Positions 43,557-52,159 of a stretch of DNA of 64,000 nucleotides are shown here, piece by piece. The first letter of the stretch is position 1. Each line of letters begins with the position of its first letter. This DNA is from DAOULY01 sp034414595 (GTDB lineage: Bacteria; Chloroflexota; Dehalococcoidia; SZUA-161; JAUWZY01), in contig DAOULY010000002.1 of assembly GCA_034414595.1 (NCBI GenBank), positions 124,001 to 188,000 on the forward strand, written 5' to 3'. A program made the position numbers and the translations under genes. The notes beneath the pieces are model-generated. The model saw only the letters and a program-made list of their open reading frames with translations. It was not told where the DNA came from and searched no databases.

Positions 43557-45224
43557 ATGGCAAACGCAAGTTATGATGCCATAATGATCGGCGGCGGCCA
43601 CAATGGACTGATAGTTGCCTGTTATCTTCAGGATGCTGGGCTGGAGACAGCCATCTTCGAAAGGCTATACAAATTGGGGGGAGGAGCCTGGAGCGAGGAG
43701 CTCATCCTCCCCGGTTTCGTGTCCAGCCCCTTCGCTGGCGCTGCCCGACTCTATGGACACCCTGTTTATGAGGACTTCAAACTTAGGGAGAAGGGGATGA
43801 AGCATGGCTTCATCGACAAGAGCTCGGGCGGTACTGTATTCGATGACGAGACCTGCATCGTGGGGCACCCGTCCTGGGTGGTGGTAGACCCGGCTACAGG
43901 TCAAACTGAGTTCTCAACCCAGAACTGGGACAAGAACCTCAAGGCTATCTCCAGGTTCTCAGAAAAGGATGCGGAGACAGCCCAGTTCTTACTGGAGAAG
44001 TATCAGCAGAAATGGCGGACCGCCCTGCGAGACTATCTGTATAGCCCCCCTCCCCCCTTCGGCGAGAAGGACGCCATGGAGAAGCTGCTCGATGATCCCG
44101 AGTCCGGGATGGAACCAGTATATCAGTTTATGCCCCTGGCAAATGTCGCCTATGACCTCTTCGAGAGCGCTGAGATGAGGTGCTTCTTCATGAGGGCCGC
44201 GACCACGGCAACCGGACTTTACCCCTCAGATACATTTCCGCTGAGCTGGATCATCCATTCACTATCTATAATCTTCTCCTGGGCCGCTCCATCAGTGGTT
44301 ATCGGGGGCACCTATGGCGTGAGCAGCGCACTTCAGCGAGCATATAAAGAGCTTGGAGGTAAGGCCTTTGTTCAGTGCGAGGTCGATAAGATACTCATGG
44401 AAAATGGCCGGGCTACAGGGATCCGTTTGCAGGATGGGACCGAGATCGAAGCTAAAAGGGTTATCGTCGCCGATATCGACCTTCATCAGCTCATGTTCCG
44501 GCTCATCGGCGAAGAAAATGTCAGCCCCCAGATTGCCAAAAGAGTCAGGAATATAAACTATGACCGTGGACAGCTCTTTGTAGCCAGCGTGGCCATGCAC
44601 GAGCTGCCCAAATACAAGGCAGCGAGCTGGGACCCCGATTGCAATTCCGTCTACAGGCTCAATATCATGCCCAAGGACCCGGAATACATGGTGGAGAGAC
44701 AGATGCGCGAGTCGTATAACCGCGGCTTCTCCGAGAAGCTCTGCCTGTTTACCGTATGTAATACGATCTGTGACACAAGCATCACTCCAGAGGGAAAGCA
44801 TCTCATCTGGGCGGAGCAATACACTGCCCCGCTGCGCTATTTCTCGGAGAGGGAATGGCTGAAGATGAAGAAGGACTTAGCCAAGGAGCTGGTCAGGCAG
44901 TGGGAGCAATATGCGCCCAACATGACCTGGGATAATGTGATCGGCATTCACGTGTCCACCCCTTACGATGTGGCAAACACCCTCATCAATGCCCGCGAGG
45001 GCTCGGGGACCACCAATGCTGGCCTTCCCTTCCAATTTGGCCGGTTCCGAACCATCCCCGAGCTCTCTGGATACAGGATGCCGCTGCAGAATCTCTATCT
45101 CTGCTCAGGAGATGCCCATCCCGGCTGGGGGTTGGCCCGGGCCACTGGCTATAACTGCTTCAAGCTTATCGCTCAGGATTTAGGGCTGAAGAAGATCTGG
45201 GAGGAAAAAGGACGCCCAGTTTAA
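43557..45224 (+). CDS. FAD-dependent oxidoreductase (CrtI-like), paralogue 2
   Basis: 555 residues. Same family as the preceding gene: MIGGGHNGLIVACYLQDAG at the N-terminus, LGGGAWSEELILPGF, and YLCSGDAHPGWGLARATGY at the end. The paralogues are clearly diverged, consistent with two consecutive oxidations or a heterodimer. ATG 43557 follows an AGGAGG-containing stretch. Position and pairing mirror the paired swivel proteins upstream. Confidence 0.8.
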   Translation: MANASYDAIMIGGGHNGLIVACYLQDAGLETAIFERLYKLGGGAWSEELILPGFVSSPFAGAARLYGHPVYEDFKLREKGMKHGFIDKSSGGTVFDDETCIVGHPSWVVVDPATGQTEFSTQNWDKNLKAISRFSEKDAETAQFLLEKYQQKWRTALRDYLYSPPPPFGEKDAMEKLLDDPESGMEPVYQFMPLANVAYDLFESAEMRCFFMRAATTATGLYPSDTFPLSWIIHSLSIIFSWAAPSVVIGGTYGVSSALQRAYKELGGKAFVQCEVDKILMENGRATGIRLQDGTEIEAKRVIVADIDLHQLMFRLIGEENVSPQIAKRVRNINYDRGQLFVASVAMHELPKYKAASWDPDCNSVYRLNIMPKDPEYMVERQMRESYNRGFSEKLCLFTVCNTICDTSITPEGKHLIWAEQYTAPLRYFSEREWLKMKKDLAKELVRQWEQYAPNMTWDNVIGIHVSTPYDVANTLINAREGSGTTNAGLPFQFGRFRTIPELSGYRMPLQNLYLCSGDAHPGWGLARATGYNCFKLIAQDLGLKKIWEEKGRPV

Positions 45225-45265
45225 CCAAGGGATTCCAAGTATGAAGCTTAGGAGGAGGCAGCAAT

Positions 45266-46057
45266 ATGACGGTATTAGATAGCTTTAGACTGGACGGGCA
45301 GGTGGCCTTGGTCACCGGATCGAGCACTGGTATGGGAGTGGCTATGGCTGAAGCTATGGCCGAGGCTGGCGCCGATGTTGCCTGCGCTGCGAGAAGAGAA
45401 CACCTGCTCAAGCAGGTGGCGGAGAAGCTTCGCCAGCTGGGGCGCCGCGCCATTGCCATCAAGGCCGATATCACCAAGGAGGATGAAGTAATAGCCATGG
45501 TACAGCGTACTGTGGCCGAGTTGGGCCGGCTCGACATCCTCATTGCCAATGCCGGCGTGACTATAGATGAGCCACCATTTATAGAATTGACCTCGGACCA
45601 ATGGCAATACAACATCGATACCGACCTCACTGGCACCTTTTTCTGCGTCAGGGAGGCAGCTAAGGTCATGATCCCACAGAATCGTGGGAAGATTATTATC
45701 AACTCCTCGCTTCGGGCAATACGTGGAGATAGGCGGGGAAAGAAAATCGCCTATTCTGCGGCCAAGGGTGGTGCTGCCAGCCTGACCCGGGTGCTGGCCG
45801 TTCACCTAGCGCCTCATGGGATCCAGGTCAATTCCATAGCCGCAGGGACCTTCAGAACTCCGGCTGTTGCCAAGGGCGGCTTGATGGTGGACTCGCCTCC
45901 CGAAGAACTGATGGCTCCATACCGTGAGGTCTGTCCTCAGCATCGGATCGCGGAAGCGGAGGAGATGAAGGGACTAACGCTCTTTTTAGCCTCATCCGCC
46001 TCGGACTTCATCACCGGGCAGATCATCGCCATCGATGGCGGATGGAGCGCTTGGTAG
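45266..46057 (+). CDS. short-chain dehydrogenase/reductase
   Basis: 263 residues. NAD(P)-binding TGSSTGMG, IANAG, catalytic YSAAKGG, C-terminal FITGQIIAIDGGWSAW. It ends the swivel/FAD operon and probably handles an alcohol/ketone step of the same pathway. GGAGGAGG precedes ATG 45266. It converges on a response-regulator gene after a 7-bp gap. Confidence 0.85.
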   Translation: MTVLDSFRLDGQVALVTGSSTGMGVAMAEAMAEAGADVACAARREHLLKQVAEKLRQLGRRAIAIKADITKEDEVIAMVQRTVAELGRLDILIANAGVTIDEPPFIELTSDQWQYNIDTDLTGTFFCVREAAKVMIPQNRGKIIINSSLRAIRGDRRGKKIAYSAAKGGAASLTRVLAVHLAPHGIQVNSIAAGTFRTPAVAKGGLMVDSPPEELMAPYREVCPQHRIAEAEEMKGLTLFLASSASDFITGQIIAIDGGWSAW

Positions 46058-46064
46058 ATACCTG

Positions 46065-46682
46065 CTAAATCAGCTTTCTTCTGTAGGCTTCGGCTACCGC
46101 CTCGGAACGATTGCGGACATCCAGTTTCTCCAAGATAAGACGCACTTCCCGCTTAACGCTGGTCTCGCTCAGAAAAAGCTGGTCTGCGATTTCTTTGTTG
46201 CTAGCGCCGGCAGCAATCAGCTTCAGTACCTCCAGCTCTCGCTGCGACAGACTCTTACCCGGAGCAGCGAACTCAGCTAAGCGCTCTCGACTGAGAGATA
46301 GGTCCAGCGCTGAGCGCCCCTCGCGCACTGCTCGGATAGCTCGAGTCAACTCCTCACGCTTGATATCCTTTTGCAGGTAACCTGAGGCCCCTGCGTCAAT
46401 CGCCTGCGCTAGATACTCATCGTAGAAAGTCAGTATAATAATATTGCAAGAGGGCTGTTTTTCCTTCAGCCGACGGGTAAGCTCAATCCCATCTATGCCA
46501 GGCATCTTGATGTCCATGAGAATGATATCTGGGCTCTGCCACTCCAGCTGAGTCAACGCTTCTTCAGCGCTGCCAGCCTCGCCCACCACATTCATATCTT
46601 CCTCGCGCTCCAGCATGTGCCTCAAACCTTCACGGACAACAGGGTGATCATCAATCAGGAATACGCCGATCTTTTCCTTCAT
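46065..46682 (-). CDS. NarL/FixJ-family response regulator
   Basis: 205 residues. Receiver domain with phosphoacceptor Asp57 (ILMDIKMPG), acidic pair DDHP at 11-14, and a LuxR-type helix-turn-helix (LSQRELEVLKLIAAGASNKE). Phosphorylated by the overlapping kinase gene upstream (32-bp overlap). The target genes are unknown. Confidence 0.92.
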   Translation of the reverse strand: MKEKIGVFLIDDHPVVREGLRHMLEREEDMNVVGEAGSAEEALTQLEWQSPDIILMDIKMPGIDGIELTRRLKEKQPSCNIIILTFYDEYLAQAIDAGASGYLQKDIKREELTRAIRAVREGRSALDLSLSRERLAEFAAPGKSLSQRELEVLKLIAAGASNKEIADQLFLSETSVKREVRLILEKLDVRNRSEAVAEAYRRKLI

Positions 46683-48732
46683 CTTGCCCTCCAGTGTGGT
46701 CGATGGGCAGCTTTAGCACTATGCTCGTGCCAGCCCCATCGGCAGTTTCTACCTTAAGAGTGCCCCCCGCCATCTCCGCCCTTTGTCTCATACCCAGCAG
46801 GCCCATGTGTCCTACCGATATAGCGCCGGCCAGTGTCTGAGAGAGGTCGAACCCTTTGCCATCATCGCGAACCTCAATCAGCAAATTGTCATCCTGGAAC
46901 TCCAACCGTAAGCTGACTGTGGTAGCCTTAGCGTGCTTGCGCACATTATTGAGCGCTTCCTGAACTATGCGATAGGTGGCTATCTCAATACTGGGAAGGA
47001 GCCGGGTCGGTGTGCCCACAGTCTCAGAATAGCAGATGATGCCCTCGCCCCTCAACTCATCGAGGGCCTGCTGCAAGGCAGGAATCAATCCCAGCTCGTC
47101 CAAAGTGGGCGGACGGAGCCCAGCCATTACCCGCCGCAGCTCCTTTAGGCTGCGGTCAATAGTGCTCTCAATCGTGGCCAGATCACCGTCGTCCTCGTCT
47201 GAGCGCTGTTCTTCACAACTTTGAACTCGATATAAGGCGCCGACCAACCATTGAGCTACGCCGTCATGGAGCTCAACTGAGATCCTCTTACGCTCCTCCT
47301 CTTGAGCCTCAACCGTCTGTGCCAAGAGCTGCTGCACCCGCTGTTGCTGCTCTCTGATGCTGGCGAGCATTCGAGCATTTTCCATGGCTATTGCTGCTCC
47401 ACTGGCCATAGTCATGAGTAGATTTTCCTCCTCATCCAAGTACGGAGCCTCTGATTGCTTTCGGCCCAAAGCCAAGATACCAATGAGTTGGCCTTTACTT
47501 TTTATGGGGCAGAGTAGCTCCACCCCCCAAGCCTGAAGGTCATCCCTCTCCTTCTGCCAAAGCCCCTTGAACTCGGGCAGGATGTCCATAAGCTCTGGTC
47601 GAAAAGCACGACTCTCTTTGGCCAGCCAGATTACAACTGGATGTTCCTTACTAAAGCGGGGCCGAAATGTTGGTTCATCTGTGGCCGATTGCTGCACAAA
47701 CTGGGTGCGGAAATTGCCTCTCTCCACATCAGGGAACAGTAAAGCTGCCTTGGTAGCATACATTGCTTTTGTCACCGGACGGAGCATGCTTTGCGCCAAT
47801 TCATCGAGATCAAGGACATTGCTCATCTTGTCGGAAAAGGTGAGTAGCATCTGGCGATAGTCATAGGTGCCACGGTAGAAAAGTCGGTCCACCCACTCTT
47901 GAATCCTATTGCGCAACGGACTGAATAGCACAGCAAGCAGCAGTGCGAAGGCAGCGGCTAATGCCAGGCTGGTATAGCCTATCCAAGTGTGAAACAATGT
48001 TTGCAGGAGAAAAAGCAAGAGCAGATACACAGAGGTCAGTAAGACAGTCAGGAGCGAATATGCCAGTGCCCTGCGCACAACGAATTTGATGCCGAGCAAC
48101 TCATACTTCACGATGGCATAGGTGATAATGAGGGCATTGACCAGCGTGCCAATGTGGTCTAGAGGGTATTTCACCAGGGGGGTAAGGTTGCTCAGGCCGA
48201 AGATAGCCATTACAGCAATGCCGATCAACAAATAGGCAATCCTGTTGCGTGCCGCTGAATCAAACGAGCTGCGGTACTGTTGCAGCAAAAAGTACACTGC
48301 CAATCCCCCAATGGCGACACCGATGACCCCGAAGAGATATAGCAGTGGGCCAAATTCAGTATGCAGCTCTCCGTTAACAACGTAGGAATTCGCTATAACG
48401 TAATCTGTAGCAGACAGGCCTGCAGCGACGGCCATAAATCCATATCCGAGGTAGACCCCCAGCCCGCCCGGCTTATTGACGAAGGCACGGACGAAATGAT
48501 AGTAGGCTACCGCCGACCAGAAGGCAGCGACAAACAGGATTCTATTCCAGATCAGTGTGGCCCTGAAAAAATCAGCGTGGAGCACAAAGGAGTTGAAGTT
48601 CCAGATCATAATCGAGGCCAGGTACAAAGCGAATATTCGTCGCACCCTTCTCTGCGGCTGGCGCAAAACGATTACCAATAGCACGCAATAGGCCATTAAG
48701 CTGATAAGCGGGATCAGAGCATAAATGTCCAT
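46651..48732 (-). CDS. membrane sensor histidine kinase (7TM - GAF - HisKA_3 - HATPase)
   Basis: 693 residues. Seven or eight hydrophobic helices lie in residues 1-270, a GAF domain at about 305-455, then a HisKA_3 dimerisation helix with phosphoacceptor His489 (SVELHDGVAQW) and a C-terminal ATPase domain (VSLRLEFQDDNLLIEVRDDGKGF). It is a NarX/DesK-type kinase sensing a membrane or cytosolic ligand. The stop lies 32 bp inside the response-regulator gene. Confidence 0.9.
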   Translation of the reverse strand: MDIYALIPLISLMAYCVLLVIVLRQPQRRVRRIFALYLASIMIWNFNSFVLHADFFRATLIWNRILFVAAFWSAVAYYHFVRAFVNKPGGLGVYLGYGFMAVAAGLSATDYVIANSYVVNGELHTEFGPLLYLFGVIGVAIGGLAVYFLLQQYRSSFDSAARNRIAYLLIGIAVMAIFGLSNLTPLVKYPLDHIGTLVNALIITYAIVKYELLGIKFVVRRALAYSLLTVLLTSVYLLLLFLLQTLFHTWIGYTSLALAAAFALLLAVLFSPLRNRIQEWVDRLFYRGTYDYRQMLLTFSDKMSNVLDLDELAQSMLRPVTKAMYATKAALLFPDVERGNFRTQFVQQSATDEPTFRPRFSKEHPVVIWLAKESRAFRPELMDILPEFKGLWQKERDDLQAWGVELLCPIKSKGQLIGILALGRKQSEAPYLDEEENLLMTMASGAAIAMENARMLASIREQQQRVQQLLAQTVEAQEEERKRISVELHDGVAQWLVGALYRVQSCEEQRSDEDDGDLATIESTIDRSLKELRRVMAGLRPPTLDELGLIPALQQALDELRGEGIICYSETVGTPTRLLPSIEIATYRIVQEALNNVRKHAKATTVSLRLEFQDDNLLIEVRDDGKGFDLSQTLAGAISVGHMGLLGMRQRAEMAGGTLKVETADGAGTSIVLKLPIDHTGGQDEGKDRRIPD

Positions 48733-48813
48733 TTTTATGTCGAATTCTATTCGCTGCCAACAATTATGCCTGTGAATCTGAGAAGTGTCAAGTGTCCGGG
48801 ATTCAGGAGCAGG

Positions 48814-48848
48814 AAAAGCGAGTAGCGGCCCTGAGGGCCGCTACTCGC
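48814..48848 (-). terminator. rho-independent terminator of the GH3/ICMT operon
   Basis: Perfect 14-bp stem (48818-48831 with 48835-48848, three-base loop) followed on the minus strand by TTTT. It lies 25 bp after the stop of the GH3-type gene. Confidence 0.8.
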
Positions 48849-48872
48849 AAAGATGTTAAGGGGTTACTCCAG

Positions 48873-50480
48873 TCAATGCCTGGAGCCAGTGGAATTCACC
48901 AAAGTGTTGATCACAGCATCAGAGGGGTTAAGGTGCGGTGGCTTCAGGTGGGCCAGGTCAGCGCCGGCAGCTCGTTGCTTCAACATGTATTCCTGGAAGG
49001 CACCTCTGGGAAGTATAGTGACCTCCAGTGGCTTCAGGCCTAACATGCTGTCCAAATCGGCATAGTCGCCATCCAGCCTCTGAAGCTGCCCGTTTATAAT
49101 AGTGGCTATTTGTTCCTCGTTCTCCTCATCACCGTCAGCGAGCTCAAGGTACAAATGCAATACCGGCTTGCCCCTCACTTCCTTACGCACCGTCCAATCT
49201 CTATAAGTCAGCCCCGATCCCTCTATCGCCTGCCAAATTGTCTTCTCGGTGAGGCGGGTGAAGCCGGCAATGTCGATGAGACCGTCGATCCTGGTATCAA
49301 ACACCATCTGCGGGATATCTATATTGAGTTTCTCATTTCGCAGGGAGGTTATCTTGACCATATCGCCAATTCTATACCTGACGAAAGGTCCGCCATGAAA
49401 GTTAGTGATGACCAGCTCGTAGCTCTCATCCGGCTTTACCTCGTCCAGCAACAAGGTATGCGGTCGATAAGTCGGATCTGCAGCCATTTGATAGCATTCC
49501 CGTTCCGGGATGAACTCCAACAGGTTGAGGTGGGGGACAAAGGTCATGCCTTCATAGTCCCAAGTTTGCATGGCGATGATGATAGCTTCTGTACAGCCAT
49601 ATAGATCGAGGGGATAGCAGCCCCACATCTCTTTGATCTTCTCCCTATATACCGAGGTGTCTGTACCTCCCGCGATCAGTCCCTTGAGCCGCCACAGGTC
49701 CTTAGGCAGCAATGGCCGCCGGGCCAATTTGCTCTTGAGTACCGCTTTCCCCAGCCTGAGGAGGAGCCTGGGTCTGGAGAGCAATGGTGTCAGGCTACTA
49801 CCTCCATTTCCCTGGCCAAACCGCTCCCCCACCGCGACCAATACACTGGATATGCCCATGAAAATATCCAGCCCCTGGTCTAAAGCCAGCTTGAAGCCCT
49901 GCTCTATACGCTCCTCGAAGGACATCTCTTCTGCTTGGTCTAAGGGCGGCAAGAAATCGAACTTGAAAGCCCTCTCTCCCCATCGGGCCCAGGAGCCTGA
50001 GGTGTAAGGAGGAGGCGCCAAGCAATAGAGGAATTTATCACCCTCTTCCAGAACGACATCCTCCCTTTCCTTGCAAGTAGCGAAGAGCAACAGAGCAAGG
50101 AACAAGGGGGCCACCTCCTGGGAGAGCCTCTCGGTAACTGGGACCCACTTGAAACCGTAATCCCCGGACCTGCCCGAAGTGCGTTGCCACAGTATGGGCT
50201 TCTCTGTCAATACATCCTCCCTTTGCTCTGGGAGATAGGGAACATAGTCCGCATAGGTGGTGAATGGCACCCACTTCCGGAACTCCTCCACAGTCTTTGG
50301 CCTGGCTCCCCGCATCACCTTCTGGCCAAGTTCACATCCTTCCATCCGCTCTATCTGCTCCAGCAAAAGCCGCCGTTGAATAGTCATAAACTCTTCCATG
50401 CTGAGATCGATGAACCCGCAACACTTTTGCCAAAGCTCTTTTGTCCTTCCCTGCCTTAGAAGTTCAATCTCTGCTGGCAT
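48873..50480 (-). CDS. GH3-family adenylate-forming enzyme
   Basis: 535 residues. The GH3 signature WQRTSGRSGDYGFKWVPVT (near residue 98) and the second part YGCTEAIIIA, RYRIGDMVKIT and a C-terminal lid match bacterial GH3 proteins. These proteins adenylate carboxylic acids and conjugate them to amines or amino acids. The bacterial substrates are largely unknown. Fourteen bp separate it from the upstream membrane protein gene. A strong terminator follows. Confidence 0.82.
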   Translation of the reverse strand: MPAEIELLRQGRTKELWQKCCGFIDLSMEEFMTIQRRLLLEQIERMEGCELGQKVMRGARPKTVEEFRKWVPFTTYADYVPYLPEQREDVLTEKPILWQRTSGRSGDYGFKWVPVTERLSQEVAPLFLALLLFATCKEREDVVLEEGDKFLYCLAPPPYTSGSWARWGERAFKFDFLPPLDQAEEMSFEERIEQGFKLALDQGLDIFMGISSVLVAVGERFGQGNGGSSLTPLLSRPRLLLRLGKAVLKSKLARRPLLPKDLWRLKGLIAGGTDTSVYREKIKEMWGCYPLDLYGCTEAIIIAMQTWDYEGMTFVPHLNLLEFIPERECYQMAADPTYRPHTLLLDEVKPDESYELVITNFHGGPFVRYRIGDMVKITSLRNEKLNIDIPQMVFDTRIDGLIDIAGFTRLTEKTIWQAIEGSGLTYRDWTVRKEVRGKPVLHLYLELADGDEENEEQIATIINGQLQRLDGDYADLDSMLGLKPLEVTILPRGAFQEYMLKQRAAGADLAHLKPPHLNPSDAVINTLVNSTGSRH

Positions 50481-50494
50481 TTTTCCCCCTTTTC

Positions 50495-51067
50495 TTAAGC
50501 CCTCCCCTGCCTCAGGGTCCTGATGCAGGCAGCGATGCTCCTCCTGTTGGGGACTATCATGGGCGTTTCGCGCCTGTAGCCATCGTAGCCCGGAAACATC
50601 TTATTGAAGAAGAACCACTCCTGAATGGTCACCCACAGCACATCCATGAACAACCATATCGGTGAAGCGAGCAGCAATAACTTCGACTTGGAAACCAGGA
50701 CCAGCGATAGCAGGAATAGGGCATACCAGAGCACCCCTGGGTGGCGCACCAGGGCGTATGTGCCAGTTCTCACTAACCCCCGCTCTCCCTCACCTTCGAC
50801 ATAAGTCTTCCTGAAAGGAAGCTCGATGAACAAGGAATAAATCAGGAGAAAGAGTGAGGCACCAAGCAGAACCCATCCCAACCATGAGGCCCAGAGGGGC
50901 AACAAGACCCTCTCCGTTCTGAGGCAAACCATCAATAGCGAGCCGCCTAGCAATATACCAGACACGACTCCAGTAGACCGCTTCAGTAGCGGTAGCTTCT
51001 TTAGAGAAACCCAGTCAAAGAGGTATCCCACCAAGAAGCCAACTACGCCGACTGCGATATAGCTCAA
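50495..51067 (-). CDS. membrane protein of the isoprenylcysteine/phospholipid methyltransferase type
   Basis: 190 residues with about five transmembrane helices. The C-terminal part has ALVRHPGVLWYALFLL and QEWFFFNKMFPGYDGYR, the pattern of the ICMT/PEMT superfamily, which methylates small lipids or thiols with SAM at the membrane. First gene of a two-gene unit with the GH3 enzyme. No close functional analogue is evident. Confidence 0.7.
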   Translation of the reverse strand: MSYIAVGVVGFLVGYLFDWVSLKKLPLLKRSTGVVSGILLGGSLLMVCLRTERVLLPLWASWLGWVLLGASLFLLIYSLFIELPFRKTYVEGEGERGLVRTGTYALVRHPGVLWYALFLLSLVLVSKSKLLLLASPIWLFMDVLWVTIQEWFFFNKMFPGYDGYRRETPMIVPNRRSIAACIRTLRQGRA

Positions 51068-51199
51068 CTTGGCCTCAGGGAAAACTATGACACGCTCTTC
51101 TCAGCTTGGGAAGAGATTATGTTCTAGAACAATGTTCTATGACCGTGTCCTGGGGAAACCGTGCCAACTTGAGGAGAGATGCTACGGGGAAAAAGAAAT

Positions 51200-51218
51200 G
51201 AGCCCCATAATGGGGCTC
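51200..51218 (-). terminator. palindromic hairpin, possible minus-strand terminator
   Basis: GAGCCCCAT-A-ATGGGGCTC. Read on the minus strand it is followed by ATTTCTTTTT. It may end the AOR operon transcripts, although it is more than 400 bp past the last gene. Its core matches the palindrome at 27000. Confidence 0.4.
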
Positions 51219-51410
51219 AAATCGCACTGAGAATTTGTCAGCAGATGTCCCAAAGGGTGCTTTTACGTTCAAAATAGAACTTTTGTGTTAATTAGCAAAA
51301 TCCTGTTTTGTATACTGAACCAGATTTGCTTGCGACGAATGCCAACAGTGTAAATCGACCTCGTGTACATGCTTTCCAGCGGATGATATTATAGCGTTCA
51401 GCGATCAGTA

Positions 51411-51464
51411 TTAAGCTGTCAGCCTAATCATTGGTTTTACTGAAAGCTGAATGCTGACGGCTTA
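51411..51464. repeat. imperfect inverted repeat, small repeat element
   Basis: TTAAGCTGTCAGC (51411-51423) and GCTGACGGCTTA (51453-51464) are complementary with one mismatch, separated by about 29 bp that contain further CAGCTTTCAG-like motifs. It resembles the short palindromic elements scattered through many genomes. It lies at the point where the truncated gene below loses its homology. Confidence 0.45.
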
Positions 51465-51597
51465 CAGCGTGGATCTGAAACTTTAAGGTTGGAGATTTCT
51501 CATCCCTGACTAATATCAGTTTTGACAACACCATATTACTTGTTGAACTTCCGACATCAACGCCGATCGAAAGAAGCTCGATTCTGTCGGTTTCCAT
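51424..51597 (-). pseudogene. N-terminal fragment of an EutA/reactivase-like protein
   Basis: ATG 51597 opens METDRIELLSIGVDVGSSTS followed by NMVLSKLIL, the phosphate-1 motif of the actin-like ATPase fold as in EutA, which reactivates B12-dependent ethanolamine ammonia-lyase. After about 45 codons the frame runs into the inverted repeat and stops at 51424. Only the first tenth of the gene is left. Confidence 0.45.
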
Positions 51598-51635
51598 TGC
51601 CGTTTCTTAAGATATTCCTATATAATTGAAGTGAT

Positions 51636-52139
51636 TTATTGCCCAAAATGTGCTTTTTCTAGTATTCCTTCTGAGACTGCCTTGGAAAGGCGTTCAGCAG
51701 TCGTCCTCCTCTTGTCAATGCTGACCTCGTCAGGGGACACAAAATCTACCGCCTTCATGTCGCAGAAACGGACACATTGTGGCTCTCCGTCACATAGGTC
51801 GCATTTAAAGACCTGCCTATCTATAACGTTAAAACTCATAGCGCCGAAGGGGCACGCAGCCACGCAGAAACGGCACCCGATGCATACATTATAGTCCACT
51901 ATGACCCTGTCCAGCTCTTCATCACGGTAAATGGCCTTTACGGGACAGACATTCATACACGGGGCATCCTGGCATTGCTGGCAGGTCATGGGGACATAAA
52001 GACCCTCCTGCTCCCATTTCATGACTTTGATACAGGCTCGCGTCGGGTTTGAAATGCCGTAATGCTTGACAGCGCATATAAGTTCGCAAAGCCTGCAGCC
52101 TGTGCATTTCTGAAGATCTACATATAAGACTTTTTCCAT
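51636..52139 (-). CDS. polyferredoxin electron carrier of the AOR operon
   Basis: 167 residues with four [4Fe-4S] motifs: CTGCRLCELIC, CQQCQDAPCMNVCP, CIGCRFCVAACP and CDLCDGEPQCVRFC. This is the DmsB/HycB-like four-cluster fold that accompanies many AOR-family enzymes. It is the last gene of the operon, 20 bp after the catalytic gene, and should accept electrons from it. Confidence 0.88.
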   Translation of the reverse strand: MEKVLYVDLQKCTGCRLCELICAVKHYGISNPTRACIKVMKWEQEGLYVPMTCQQCQDAPCMNVCPVKAIYRDEELDRVIVDYNVCIGCRFCVAACPFGAMSFNVIDRQVFKCDLCDGEPQCVRFCDMKAVDFVSPDEVSIDKRRTTAERLSKAVSEGILEKAHFGQ

Positions 52140-52159
52140 TGTTCTTCCCCCAAATCCAT

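Larger units (their letters stand above)
51068..51635. other. intergenic region with relics
   Basis: 568 bp holding the palindrome at 51200, the inverted repeat at 51411 and the truncated gene at 51424. No intact gene is seen. Confidence 0.6.
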
